A DNA stretch of 64,000 bases from Rhizobium sullae (GTDB lineage: Bacteria > Pseudomonadota > Alphaproteobacteria > Rhizobiales > Rhizobiaceae): the NCBI RefSeq assembly GCF_900169785.1, contig NZ_FWER01000004.1, positions 288,901 through 352,900 on the forward strand. Reading direction: 5' to 3'. Positions 9,082 through 18,729 of the stretch are shown one piece after another (positions within the stretch are counted from its first letter, which is position 1; each line of letters opens with the position of its first letter). A program made the translations under genes and the position numbers. The notes beneath the pieces were generated by a model. That model was not told the DNA's origin. It made no database searches and worked only from the letters and a program-made list of their open reading frames with translations.

Positions 9082-10338
9082 TTACTTGGCGTCGTCGATT
9101 GCCTTGACCAACTCTTCCACGGCCTGATCAGACGTCTTGATCTGTCCATGAACGAATTTGGACACGACGTCCTTGTAAGCATTGGCAACCGCTGGAGGAG
9201 CGCCATAACCCTGGGCCAGCGAGCCGAACAGCGTGCCGCCTTCGTTCGCAGCCTTGAGGTCGGCAATGCCCTTCTTGCCGCAAGCATCAAAGTCGGTATC
9301 GGGAACGTCGGTGCGCGCAGGCACTGAGCCCTTGACGACGTTGAAGGCCGACTGGAAGCTCTTGGAGAGCGTGGCTGTGGCAAGCGCGACCTGCGCGGCC
9401 TTGCGGTCATCCGGCACATCGAACATGCCGAACATGTCGGAGTTGTAGATCACGCTGCCGTCCGTGCCCGGGAAGCGGTAGCAAAGGAAATCCGTATCCG
9501 GCGTCTTCTTCGCCGCCACGAATTCGCCCTTGGCCCAATCGCCCATGACCTGAACAAGTGCATCGCCCTTGATTACCATGGCAGTCGCCAGGTTCCAGTC
9601 ACGGCCGGAGAAGTTCGGGTCGACATATTCCTTGATCTTGGCAAGGTTGTCGAAGGACTTCTTCATCGTGTCTGATTTCAGCGACTCCTCATCGAGGTCG
9701 TTGAAGGCCTTCTTGTAGAATTCCGGCCCTCCCGTGGAGAGCACGATCGAATCGAACATCGTCGCTTCCTGCCAGTTCTGGCCACCAAGCGCGAGCGGAA
9801 TGACGCCAGCAGCCTTGGCCTTTTCGAGCAGCGCGAGCAGGTCGTCGAAGGTCTTCGGCTCAGTCCCACCGATCTTTTCCATGACGGCTTTGTTGATCCA
9901 AAGCCAGTTGACCGAGTGCACGTTGACCGGAGCAGCAACCCATTTACCGTCATAGACGGAGAACTTCTGAAGAGCCGCGGGAACGGACTTGTCCCACCCT
10001 TCCGCCTTCGCGGTCTCGGTTAGATCGCCCATGACACCTGCCTGCGCGTAGTCGAGCACTGTATAGCCGAGCATCTGCGAGGCGGTCGGATAGGTGCCCG
10101 CTGCAACCATGGCCTTGAGAGCAGTCATGGCAGCATCGCCGCCACCACCAGCCACCGGCACGTCCTTCCAGGCAAAACCTTCCTTGGAGAGGTCCTCCTT
10201 CAACACGTTGAGCGCCGCAGCCTCACCGCCGGACGTCCACCAGTGCAGCATCTGGACCTCCTTCACGTCGGCCGCGTAGGCTGCCGTGCCTGCCATCATC
10301 ACGGCAGCAACGGCTGCCGTGCCCAAAAACTTGCGCAT
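9082..10338 (-). CDS. sugar ABC transporter substrate-binding protein
   Basis: A 418-residue periplasmic binding protein of the CUT1 extracellular solute-binding family 1. It has a Sec signal peptide (MRKFLGTAAVAAVMMAGTAAYA, cleavage near residue 22) and begins its mature part with a beta strand and HWWTSGGEAAAL, the typical sugar-binding opening. I chose the ATG at 10338, where GGGAGGA precedes by about five bases; an upstream in-frame extension would hide the signal peptide. It is the first gene of the operon. A candidate LacI-type operator lies about 110 bases upstream. Ligand unknown; the GH2 and lactonase neighbours suggest an oligosaccharide or glycoside. Confidence 0.9.
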   Translation of the reverse strand: MRKFLGTAAVAAVMMAGTAAYAADVKEVQMLHWWTSGGEAAALNVLKEDLSKEGFAWKDVPVAGGGGDAAMTALKAMVAAGTYPTASQMLGYTVLDYAQAGVMGDLTETAKAEGWDKSVPAALQKFSVYDGKWVAAPVNVHSVNWLWINKAVMEKIGGTEPKTFDDLLALLEKAKAAGVIPLALGGQNWQEATMFDSIVLSTGGPEFYKKAFNDLDEESLKSDTMKKSFDNLAKIKEYVDPNFSGRDWNLATAMVIKGDALVQVMGDWAKGEFVAAKKTPDTDFLCYRFPGTDGSVIYNSDMFGMFDVPDDRKAAQVALATATLSKSFQSAFNVVKGSVPARTDVPDTDFDACGKKGIADLKAANEGGTLFGSLAQGYGAPPAVANAYKDVVSKFVHGQIKTSDQAVEELVKAIDDAK

Positions 10339-10448
10339 GATATTCCTCCCGTTCGCAAGTAAAGCGGCGAGACCCTCCTCGTCCGCCGATGTCTCCCGCA
10401 ATCGAAGCGACAGACATGCCCCGCAACTCTCCCAGTCACGGTTGACAA

Positions 10449-10464
10449 TTTAAAGCGTTATAAA
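10449..10464. promoter_or_regulatory. candidate LacI-family operator upstream of sugar importer
   Basis: The 16-mer TTTAAAGCGTTATAAA is an imperfect palindrome (12 of 16 positions symmetric) centred on CG, the form usual for LacI-family operators. It lies in the 200-base upstream region of the binding-protein gene that begins at 10338. No LacI gene is adjacent, so the regulator is unidentified. Confidence 0.35.
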
Positions 10465-10540
10465 GCGGACGGCGTCAAGTCTTTCTCGAGTCGTGAGAAA
10501 AATCGGGCTTTGTTGTATAAATTATTGAAAATAATTAACT

Positions 10541-11389
10541 TCAGCGGCCGCTTCCGGCCACTGCTTGAAACGACATTTCCCTTCGCTTGATGGCTGCACC
10601 CGGTAAGATGGTCGCCAGAAGCGGCAAGTGATCCGAGGCCCGGCGCACGAGCGGTGTCGCGGTAACTGTCGCAGATGTCACGCCAAGCCCGTCCGATACG
10701 AAAATATGGTCGATCCGCAGGATTGGTAGCCGGGAGGGATAGGTCGGGCGCGGACGCCGCGCAGCAAGCAGCTGCGTATCGCGGAAATGTCGAGCCAGCA
10801 TTTTGTAGGCTGGTGATGACGGGACGGCATTGAGATCGCCGCAGATGATCGCAGGAGCCGCCTGGAATTTCTGACTTCCAATCCACTCCTTGCCGAGCAG
10901 CGTCGTCACTTGCCGCACCCGATCGATGCCACGGACGCCGAGATGCGTATTGAGCAGGTTCAGATGAATTCCGCCTATTTGGATCTGCACCCATATCGCC
11001 CCCCGCATCTCGCCTACCGAGGGCAGCGGCCCGGCTTTCATTAGCCGGGTCGGCATCGCAGTGAGAATGGCATCGCCATATTGCTCCTCCTCGACATGCA
11101 GCGCCGGATGGAAATGCGATTCCATCTTCAAAAGCGAGGCGATCATGTGAGCCTGGTCGATGCTGCCTGTGCGTTTGCGGCCGACATCCAGTTCCTGCAG
11201 CGCAATTATATCCGCGCCGGTTTCCGCGATCACATCGGCGATGCGCGCCGGCTCGATCCGCCGGTCGGTGCCGACGCAGCTATGCACGTTGTAGGTCAGG
11301 ATTTTCAATTCCTTGCCAGTTGATCCCGGCAGAACAGAGGAGAATGTGCTCATCCCGGGGGAACTTGCTTTCAGCCTGTTTCGTTCCAT
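10541..11389 (-). CDS. endonuclease/exonuclease/phosphatase family protein
   Basis: A 282-residue member of the metal-dependent EEP phosphohydrolase superfamily (DNase I / sphingomyelinase-like fold). Motifs in order are LTYNVHSCVGTD, IALQELD (metal-binding Glu), LLNTHLG, CGDLNAVPSS (Asp-Asn) and ASDHLPLLA (catalytic His). No membrane anchor or clear signal peptide is seen. The ATG at 11389 has GGAG eight bases upstream; alternatives lie at 11416 and 11353. In rhizobia this type of gene often sits next to a UPF0104 membrane protein and a phospholipase D-like protein, as here, suggesting a phospholipid or membrane role rather than nucleic acid cleavage. That is an inference. Confidence 0.8.
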   Translation of the reverse strand: MERNRLKASSPGMSTFSSVLPGSTGKELKILTYNVHSCVGTDRRIEPARIADVIAETGADIIALQELDVGRKRTGSIDQAHMIASLLKMESHFHPALHVEEEQYGDAILTAMPTRLMKAGPLPSVGEMRGAIWVQIQIGGIHLNLLNTHLGVRGIDRVRQVTTLLGKEWIGSQKFQAAPAIICGDLNAVPSSPAYKMLARHFRDTQLLAARRPRPTYPSRLPILRIDHIFVSDGLGVTSATVTATPLVRRASDHLPLLATILPGAAIKRREMSFQAVAGSGR

Positions 11390-11418
11390 CTCCGGAACTC
11401 CAACGAAACGGCGCATTC

Positions 11419-12390
11419 ATGTCCATCAAGCGCGTGCTTATCAATGCAGCTCTCGTTCTCTGCCTGATGCTTGCGGCTTATCTTCTCTATAGGGTCTTCA
11501 GCCGTTACACGTTGAGCGATGTCATGGAATCGATCCGCGCAATACCGGGGACCCGTGTTCTCGGTAGCCTCGGCTTCGCGGCCGCTTCCTATCTCTGCCT
11601 TACCGGCTTCGACTGGATGGCGCTTCGCTATGCAGGCAAACCGCTGAGCTATCGAAAGGCTGCCCTTACCTCTTTCACAAGCCTCTCGATCGGCCATAAT
11701 CTTGGCTTTGCGGCGCTGAGCAGCGGCGCTGTGCGCTACCGCTTCTATTCGCGCTGGGGCTTGAATGCCGAGGAGGTTGCGAAGGTCATCCTGTTTTGCG
11801 GCGCGACCGTCGGCATCGGTCTTTCAACCCTTGCGGGCATCGTCCTGCTCATCAATCCGGAGGATGCCGCAAATCTCCTGAAACTCAGCCCGGCCGGTCT
11901 GTTCGCCCTCGGCTGCGTCTGTCTCAGCCTCCCCGCGGTTTATATCGTTCTGTCCGTCGTCATCCGCACGCCGTTGCATCTCTGGAAATGGGCCTTCGAA
12001 ATGCCGCGCCCGAAGCTCGCATTGGGCCAGGTCGTCATCGGCACACTGAACTTCATCTTCGTGGCAGCCTGCCTGCATCAGATGCTGGCCGCCCAAGGCG
12101 AGACGACCTACGTGCAGACGGCCACGGCGTACGTGCTTGCCAATATCGCGGTCCTCATCGCCCACGTGCCTGGCGGTTTGGGCGTCATTGAGGCGACAGT
12201 CAGCTATGTCCTGCCCGGAGCTGCTTCGATAGGCGCATTGGTGGCATTCAGGGCGATTTACTTTCTAATTCCGCTGCTGATCGGCCTGCCGGCCTTCGCA
12301 ATCAGCGAGGCCGTCATCCCGAAACGAAAGCAGGTTTCGTCAGAAGATCGCTCTCAACAGTCGACTCATGCGCAGACGCAGCTTCTGTAG
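11419..12390 (+). CDS. UPF0104/lysylphosphatidylglycerol synthase-type integral membrane protein
   Basis: A 323-residue multi-spanning protein with about eight membrane segments, resembling the flippase-like transmembrane region of MprF (UPF0104, YbhN/AglD). SIGHNLGFAALSSGAVRYRF and HVPGGLGVIEA are family-like segments. It has no C-terminal aminoacyl-transfer domain, so it is not a full MprF. The start at 11419 is uncertain because no good ribosome site precedes it; an in-frame ATG at 11344 exists. Its last 51 bases overlap the 3' end of the convergent phospholipase D gene. Confidence 0.8.
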   Translation: MSIKRVLINAALVLCLMLAAYLLYRVFSRYTLSDVMESIRAIPGTRVLGSLGFAAASYLCLTGFDWMALRYAGKPLSYRKAALTSFTSLSIGHNLGFAALSSGAVRYRFYSRWGLNAEEVAKVILFCGATVGIGLSTLAGIVLLINPEDAANLLKLSPAGLFALGCVCLSLPAVYIVLSVVIRTPLHLWKWAFEMPRPKLALGQVVIGTLNFIFVAACLHQMLAAQGETTYVQTATAYVLANIAVLIAHVPGGLGVIEATVSYVLPGAASIGALVAFRAIYFLIPLLIGLPAFAISEAVIPKRKQVSSEDRSQQSTHAQTQLL

Positions 12391-13875
12391 CGGCCGATAA
12401 GGCCGCCGCGGATCCACGAAAGCAGTTCCGATGACCGGCGACGTCTCGCCTCGCGCGATGTCGATCGCAAAGTGACGAAGGCCGCGCTCGCGAATATTCA
12501 GCGCCGCTATGGCATTGAGCAACGACCGCTTCGCCGCTTCCATGTCTCTTACGGCATCGGCCGTCGCGTCGAGATGCTCGGCAATCAGCCGGTGGCGAAG
12601 CGACGTTATCGCCTGCCGCTGAGGAGCGCTTTCCGCCTCGATCGCCAGGTCGCATTCGGTATCAAGCCCCTCCGACCGATTGTTGAGGTTCGATGAGCCG
12701 ATGCGAATGAAACGGTCGTCGACGATGATAAGCTTCGAATGGATGACGATCTCCTGCTCGCCGCCCTTCCTGTCCGGCACTACCGCGTACATCACGTGGA
12801 GCCGGTCATAGCGGTCGAGGCGCTTCAGCCTGCGGATCAGCCGGTCGCGGTTATGGCCCATCATCAGTTTTTCGATCAGTCCGTGCGAACTCTTCGTGAC
12901 CAGAACCGCAATCTCCGGGCCATCGGCCTCCTTGAGGCGTTTCGCGATCACCCTCGCCACGCCGAAGGAGGCAAGATACTGGGTCTCGATATAGACGTAT
13001 TTCATTGCGCTGTTTATGGCATCACGCGTCAGCCGGAAGGCTTCGAAGCGCCCGCGTTTACCGATCAGTCCGGGCTCGGTGAGAGCAATCGCCGCCGTCA
13101 CCTTCTCCATTTCCGGAGCGAATGTATGCGGCCATGGCACGCCGCTCTCCGGAGCGGGCTCGATTGGCGTGCCGGTCGCCTGCTTCCACCGCCGCCGGCA
13201 CACGTCGCCGATCAGCCGGGCAACGCTGCCTGAGACCATCGATTGTATATCGTGAACAGGATCGTATGGCACGCCGTCGGGAGCTTTTCGAAGGGGGTTG
13301 TCGGCGCGATGGTCCGGCTCGTCCCAGCGCCGGGCGGTCAGGTCTACACCACCGAGGAAACCAATGCTGTCATCAACGGAAACGAGTTTCTGATGGTGGC
13401 AGCCACGCAAAGGATGGCTCAGATCGAAACGCAGGCTGATCCGCGGATGTGTAGAGAAGCCGCTTCCTTTAAAAAGCTTCAAGGATTTTCCGGAATAAAC
13501 CGGTCCCATGCCCCAGATCAATATCCGGATCTGCAGCCCTGGATTGTCATCGGCAAGCGTCAGCAGAAGTTCGCCGAGCGTCTCCGGGTTTTGATCTGGC
13601 TTCAGCCGGATGTCGGGATCAAGATCCCAGCCGATGATCCAGATCGAATGCCTCGCCTGCCGCAGCACCTCATCGAGCGCCGCGAAATAGGCAGCGCCAT
13701 CAATGAGAAAAGCCACCTTATCCGCTTTGCCAGTTCGCCAGACGTTCCGTCCCTTGCGGATAATGCCGCCCGGAATAGCCGGAAGAGCGGGCCGGCCCCG
13801 GCGCGCGACCGTCGTGATATAATCAATTGCTTTGGTTGTCTTATGGTTATCGGATGCGGCTCGAAAGTCGGTCAT
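12340..13875 (-). CDS. phospholipase D-like protein with two HKD motifs
   Basis: A 511-residue PLD-superfamily protein. Both catalytic motifs are present: HQKLVSVDD (His161, Lys163, Asp168) and IHSKLIIVDDRFIRIGSSN (near residue 390). A two-HKD layout of this length fits phospholipase D or cardiolipin-synthase-like transphosphatidylases. No signal peptide or strong membrane segment is seen, so a cytoplasmic or peripheral location is likely. With the neighbouring UPF0104 and EEP proteins it suggests a lipid-modifying group. The 3' end overlaps the convergent UPF0104 gene. Confidence 0.87.
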   Translation of the reverse strand: MTDFRAASDNHKTTKAIDYITTVARRGRPALPAIPGGIIRKGRNVWRTGKADKVAFLIDGAAYFAALDEVLRQARHSIWIIGWDLDPDIRLKPDQNPETLGELLLTLADDNPGLQIRILIWGMGPVYSGKSLKLFKGSGFSTHPRISLRFDLSHPLRGCHHQKLVSVDDSIGFLGGVDLTARRWDEPDHRADNPLRKAPDGVPYDPVHDIQSMVSGSVARLIGDVCRRRWKQATGTPIEPAPESGVPWPHTFAPEMEKVTAAIALTEPGLIGKRGRFEAFRLTRDAINSAMKYVYIETQYLASFGVARVIAKRLKEADGPEIAVLVTKSSHGLIEKLMMGHNRDRLIRRLKRLDRYDRLHVMYAVVPDRKGGEQEIVIHSKLIIVDDRFIRIGSSNLNNRSEGLDTECDLAIEAESAPQRQAITSLRHRLIAEHLDATADAVRDMEAAKRSLLNAIAALNIRERGLRHFAIDIARGETSPVIGTAFVDPRRPYRPLQKLRLRMSRLLRAIF

Positions 13876-14066
13876 TCGCTGTCCAACGCCTTGAATTTAT
13901 GCGCTGGAAACGCCCGAAACAGGTGGCTTGTTCCCGGATCGAGCAACGCACCGGTTGTTTATCCTGATGCCGCCGCAATCTGTTCGATGCGATGAACGTC
14001 GCTAAAATCCGCTTTGCCGCTACAAGGCATTTGACGCATTGCTAAGGCACCAGGGAGGGATTCATC
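13876..14066. other. divergent intergenic region before hyi-like gene
   Basis: About 190 bases between the divergent phospholipase D-like and hydroxypyruvate isomerase-like genes. It must hold both promoters, but I see no convincing operator palindrome. Confidence 0.35.
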
Positions 14067-14834
14067 ATGCGCCAATACTCAGCCTGCATTGAATGGCTGT
14101 TCGTCGAACCCGGTGACCGTTTCGAAGACCGCATCTATCGCGCCAAGAGGGCCGGTTTGCCGGCAATCGAGTTCTGGCGTTGGACGAACAAGGATCTCGG
14201 CGCGATTTCCGCTACCCTCAAGCAAACCGGCCTCGCCGTATCCAGCATCGTAACAGAACCGATGATTCCGTTGACAGATTCCGCCAACAAGGAAAAGTGG
14301 CTGGAAGGACTGGCCGCTTCGGTCAAAGCCGCACAGCAGATCGGCGCTCCCATCCTCATTGCACAGGCAGGTGACAATCTCCCCGGCCGCTCGCGGCAGG
14401 AGCAGCGCCTTGCGCTGACGGACGCGCTGCGTGCCGGCGCCGATATTCTGAAGGGCACGGGCGTGCGCCTCGGCGTCGAGCCCCTGAATACCCGCATCGA
14501 CCATATCGGCCATTTTCTGGAATCCACCCGAGAGGGCCTCGACATCGCCGAAGAGGTCGAGCGCCCCGAAATCGGGATCGTATACGATATCTACCATTCG
14601 GCCGTGATGGATGAGCGAACGGAGGATGTGATCGGCGACCGGATTTCGCGCGTGTTCCATGTCCACGTCGCGGATCACCCGGGCCGTAACGAACCGGGCT
14701 CCGGCCGCATCGATCTGCCGCATCGCCTCAACTGGCTATTTGCGGAAGGGTATGAAGGAAGCGTGGGGCTGGAGTACAAACCGCGGCTGTTGAGCGCTGC
14801 GGCCGTCAGGAATGCAATCGGCGCGCTTTCATAG
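14067..14834 (+). CDS. hydroxypyruvate isomerase-like TIM-barrel protein
   Basis: A 255-residue xylose-isomerase-like TIM barrel closest in layout to hydroxypyruvate isomerase/OtnI. Candidate metal ligands are the Glu in GVEPLNT, the Asp in YDIYHS, the His in HVHVADHPGRNEPGSG and the terminal Glu in GLEYKP. The ATG at 14067 follows GGGAGGGA. It is a single gene facing the end of the glycerol operon, and a shared hairpin separates the two. Hydroxypyruvate/tartronate semialdehyde isomerisation is the best guess; related barrels act on other ketoses. Confidence 0.78.
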   Translation: MRQYSACIEWLFVEPGDRFEDRIYRAKRAGLPAIEFWRWTNKDLGAISATLKQTGLAVSSIVTEPMIPLTDSANKEKWLEGLAASVKAAQQIGAPILIAQAGDNLPGRSRQEQRLALTDALRAGADILKGTGVRLGVEPLNTRIDHIGHFLESTREGLDIAEEVERPEIGIVYDIYHSAVMDERTEDVIGDRISRVFHVHVADHPGRNEPGSGRIDLPHRLNWLFAEGYEGSVGLEYKPRLLSAAAVRNAIGALS

Positions 14835-14873
14835 AGACGCCATGCGCACGAATATGGCCACAATAGCACGTGC

Positions 14874-14910
14874 GGAGCGGGCCGGAAGCCTCGTTCTTCC
14901 GGCCCGCTCC
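14874..14910. terminator. strong 15-bp hairpin between hyi-like gene and end of glp operon
   Basis: GGAGCGGGCCGGAAG at 14874-14888 pairs perfectly with CTTCCGGCCCGCTCC at 14896-14910 around a seven-base loop. It lies between two convergent genes. No T-run follows on either strand, so it may act as a bidirectional block or 3' stabiliser rather than a canonical intrinsic terminator. Confidence 0.65.
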
Positions 14911-14920
14911 CCGATGACGA

Positions 14921-16645
14921 TCAGTTCGACTGCCAGCTCTTGACCAGTTCGTCGTAATTGACCGTTACCGGCTTCTCTTTCTCGTTCTCGACCTTCAATT
15001 GCGGAGCGAGGTTGCCCTTGGCGACGGCATCCTTGTTCCAGTATTCGAGATCCTGCTCTTCGGCGAGCTTCGGGCCGATATCGCCCTGGACGCCGGCGCG
15101 TTCCAGGCGCTGCAGTACCTTTTCCTGCTCGGCGCAAAGCGAGTCCATGGCTTCCTGCGCGGTCTTAGCGCCCGACGACGCATCGCCGATCGCCTGCCAC
15201 CAAAGCTGTGCCAGCTTCGGATAGTCCGGTACGTTCGTACCGGTCGGCGACCACTGCACGCGGGCCGGCGAGCGATAGAACTCGATCAGACCGCCGAGCT
15301 CAGGCGCGCGCTTCGTGAAGCTGTCGTGCCGGATGGAGCTTTCGCGGATGAGCGTCAGACCCACATGGCTCTTCTTCACGTCGACGGTCTTCGACGTCAC
15401 GAACTGCGCGTAAAGCCATGCTGCTTTCGCGCGGTCTTCCGGAGTCGACTTCATGAGCGTCCAGGAACCGACGTCCTGATAGCCGAGCTTCATGCCGTTC
15501 TTCCAGTAGACGCCGTGCGGCGACGGAGCCATACGCCACTTTGGCGTGCCGTCCTCGTTGACAACCGGCAGGCCTTTCTTGACGGCATCCGCCGTAAACG
15601 CCGTGTACCAGAAGATCTGCTGCGCGATATTGCCCTGGGCGGGAACCGGGCCGGACTCCGAGAAGGTCATCCCCTGTGCTTCCGGCGGCGCGTAGGCCTT
15701 CAGCCAATCGAGATACTTAGAAATCGAGTAGACCGCAGCCGGGCCGTTGGTGTCGCCGCCGCGGGCAACGCAGGAACCGACAGGACGCGAATTCTCGTCG
15801 ACCTTGATGCCCCATTCGTCGACCGGCAAGCCGTTCGGAATGCCCTTGTCGCCATTGCCGGCCATGGAGAGCCATGCGTCCGTGAACCGCCATCCGAGCG
15901 ACGGGTCCTTCTTGCCGTAGTCCATGTGGCCGAAGACCTTCTTGCCGTCGATTTCACGGCCGGTGAAGAATTCGGCGATGTCCTCGTAAGCCGACCAGTT
16001 GACGGGCACGCCGAGATCGTAGCCGTACTTCGCCTTGAAGTCGGCCTTGTTCTTCTCGTCGTTGAACCAGTCGTAGCGGAACCAGTAAAGGTTCGCGAAC
16101 TGCTGGTCGGGAAGCTGGTAGAGCTTCTTGTCCGGCGCGGTCGTGAACGAGGTGCCGATGAAGTCGGCGATGTCGAGGCCAGGATTGGTAACGTCCTTGC
16201 CTTCGTTCGACATCCAGTCCGTCAGGTTACGCACCTGCTGATAGCGCCAATGGGTGCCGATCAGGTCGGAGTCGTTGACGTAGGCGTCATAGATGTTTTC
16301 CCCCGACTGCATCTGCGTCTGCAGTTTTTCAACGACGTCGCCTTCGCCGATGAGATCGTGGGCGATCTTGATGCCGGTGATAGCGGTAAAGGCCGGTGCC
16401 AGTACCTTCGATTCATATTCGTGCGTGGTGATCGTTTCGGAGACGACCTTGATGTCCATGCCGGCGAAAGGCTTTGCCGCATCAACGAACCACTGCATTT
16501 CCTTTTCCTGGTCCGCGCGGGGAAGCGTCGATAAATCGCCGACTTCCTTGTCCAGAAAGGCCTTTGCTTCATCCATGCCGGCATAGGCGGAGCCCGCCAT
16601 GGCCAGCAAGATGCCTGCTGTTGTCGCTAGTAAATGCCGTCGCAT
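14921..16645 (-). CDS. glpV: glycerol ABC transporter substrate-binding protein GlpV
   Basis: A 574-residue periplasmic binding protein, long for its class, with a Sec signal peptide (MRRHLLATTAGILLAMAGSAYA). Its size, the DUF2160 neighbour and the full gene order match the glpDSTPQUV glycerol uptake system described in Rhizobium leguminosarum, where GlpV is the binding protein. The ATG at 16645 is preceded by GGGAGGAT. It is the last gene of the operon, followed by a perfect 15-bp hairpin. Assignment rests mainly on synteny, which is strong here. Confidence 0.9.
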   Translation of the reverse strand: MRRHLLATTAGILLAMAGSAYAGMDEAKAFLDKEVGDLSTLPRADQEKEMQWFVDAAKPFAGMDIKVVSETITTHEYESKVLAPAFTAITGIKIAHDLIGEGDVVEKLQTQMQSGENIYDAYVNDSDLIGTHWRYQQVRNLTDWMSNEGKDVTNPGLDIADFIGTSFTTAPDKKLYQLPDQQFANLYWFRYDWFNDEKNKADFKAKYGYDLGVPVNWSAYEDIAEFFTGREIDGKKVFGHMDYGKKDPSLGWRFTDAWLSMAGNGDKGIPNGLPVDEWGIKVDENSRPVGSCVARGGDTNGPAAVYSISKYLDWLKAYAPPEAQGMTFSESGPVPAQGNIAQQIFWYTAFTADAVKKGLPVVNEDGTPKWRMAPSPHGVYWKNGMKLGYQDVGSWTLMKSTPEDRAKAAWLYAQFVTSKTVDVKKSHVGLTLIRESSIRHDSFTKRAPELGGLIEFYRSPARVQWSPTGTNVPDYPKLAQLWWQAIGDASSGAKTAQEAMDSLCAEQEKVLQRLERAGVQGDIGPKLAEEQDLEYWNKDAVAKGNLAPQLKVENEKEKPVTVNYDELVKSWQSN

Positions 16646-16724
16646 AATATCCTCCCAGGGTTTGCGATTGCAGTCTTCACGTCTCAGGCGGCCAGAACCC
16701 CCAGCCATCTGTATTACCCTGCCG

Positions 16725-17006
16725 TCACACGTAGCGGAACACGCCGATGGCGTAGACTACGGCGAGGGCAAGAGCCCACCACAGGTTGGGCCCGACAAGG
16801 CCCAGCCATGCGAGATGAATGAATGCTGCACCGAGCAGCGAAATGAAGAGCCGGTCCCCGCGCGTCGTTTCGAAACGCAGCACGCCGACCCGCGGCGAGC
16901 CTCCCGGCGCAAAATACTCCCATACACTCATGCCAATCAGCAGCACGAGGATCGTCAGGAAGAATAGTGCCGTGGGTAGCGTCCACGCCATCCAGGAAAA
17001 ATTCAT
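16725..17006 (-). CDS. glpU: DUF2160 small membrane protein GlpU
   Basis: A 93-residue protein with three predicted membrane segments (about residues 9-30, 52-70 and 73-90), matching the DUF2160 protein GlpU always found between the permeases and binding protein of this glycerol transporter type. Its role in uptake is not well defined. A ribosome site (GGGGAGAT) precedes the ATG. It lies 12 bases from glpQ. Confidence 0.88.
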   Translation of the reverse strand: MNFSWMAWTLPTALFFLTILVLLIGMSVWEYFAPGGSPRVGVLRFETTRGDRLFISLLGAAFIHLAWLGLVGPNLWWALALAVVYAIGVFRYV

Positions 17007-17018
17007 GCCGATCTCCCC

Positions 17019-17846
17019 TCAAACGCGTCCAAGAGCAAAGCCCTTGGCGATGTAATTCCTGACAAAATAAATGACGAGCGCGCCCGGCACGATCGTCAGC
17101 ACACCGGCAGCAGCCAGCACGCCCCAATCCATGCCGGCCGCTGAAACCGTACGCGTCATGATCGCCGAGATCGGCTTTGCGGCCGTAGTCGTCAGCGTGC
17201 GGGCAAGCAGCAATTCGACCCACGAAAACATGAAGCAGAAGAAGGCTGCGACGCCGATCCCGCTTGCGATCAGCGGCATGAAGATCTTCACGAAGAAGCG
17301 CGGGAACGAGTAGCCGTCGATATAGGCCGTCTCGTCGATTTCCTTTGGCACGCCCGACATGAAGCCTTCCAGGATCCAGACCGCCAGCGGCACGTTGAAG
17401 AGGCAATGCGCTAGAGCAACGGCGATATGCGTGTCGATAAGGCCGAACGCCGAATAGAGCTGGAAGAAAGGGAGCGCGAAGACGGCGGGTGGCGCCATCC
17501 TGTTCGTCAGCAGCCAGAAGAACAGATGCTTGTCGCCGAGAAAACGGTAGCGGGAGAAGGCGTAGGCCGCCGGCAGCGCCGCAAGCACCGAGATCACCGT
17601 GTTCATCGCGACGTAGATGATGGAATTGATATACCCATTATACCAGGAAGGATCGGTAAAGATCACCCGGTAGTTCCTGAGCGTCGGATTCTGCGGCCAG
17701 AGCGAGAAGACGCCGGTGATTTCGGCATTCTCCTTGAAGCTCATATTGATAAGCCAATAGATCGGCAGCAGCAGAAAGATGATGTAGATCGTCGAGACAA
17801 CCCAGGAGAAGTTGCCGGCTGGCTTGTATTTCATCGTCGTTTCCAT
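17019..17846 (-). CDS. glpQ: glycerol ABC transporter permease GlpQ
   Basis: A 275-residue MalG-type permease with six membrane segments. The EAA loop reads VPKEIDETAYIDGYSFPRFFVKIFMP. A longer open frame extends upstream into the previous permease, but the ATG at 17846 has GGGGAGGG just before it and gives a normal N-terminus (METTMKYKPAGNFSW). The name follows the rhizobial glp operon and must not be confused with the glycerophosphodiester phosphodiesterase also called GlpQ in enterics. Confidence 0.88.
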   Translation of the reverse strand: METTMKYKPAGNFSWVVSTIYIIFLLLPIYWLINMSFKENAEITGVFSLWPQNPTLRNYRVIFTDPSWYNGYINSIIYVAMNTVISVLAALPAAYAFSRYRFLGDKHLFFWLLTNRMAPPAVFALPFFQLYSAFGLIDTHIAVALAHCLFNVPLAVWILEGFMSGVPKEIDETAYIDGYSFPRFFVKIFMPLIASGIGVAAFFCFMFSWVELLLARTLTTTAAKPISAIMTRTVSAAGMDWGVLAAAGVLTIVPGALVIYFVRNYIAKGFALGRV

Positions 17847-17860
17847 GGCCCTCCCCTTTC

Positions 17861-18727
<867 letters not shown>

Positions 18728-18729
18728 GA

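Noticed and set aside
14874..14910. Canonical Rho-independent terminator of the glp operon
   Set aside because: The stem is perfect, but no T-run follows on either strand, so it is listed as a strong hairpin with probable but unproven terminator function.
14999..16534. Long plus-strand open frame of 511 codons
   Set aside because: It is fully antisense to glpV, has an Arg/Val-rich composition typical of a shadow frame in GC-rich DNA, and has no ribosome site.
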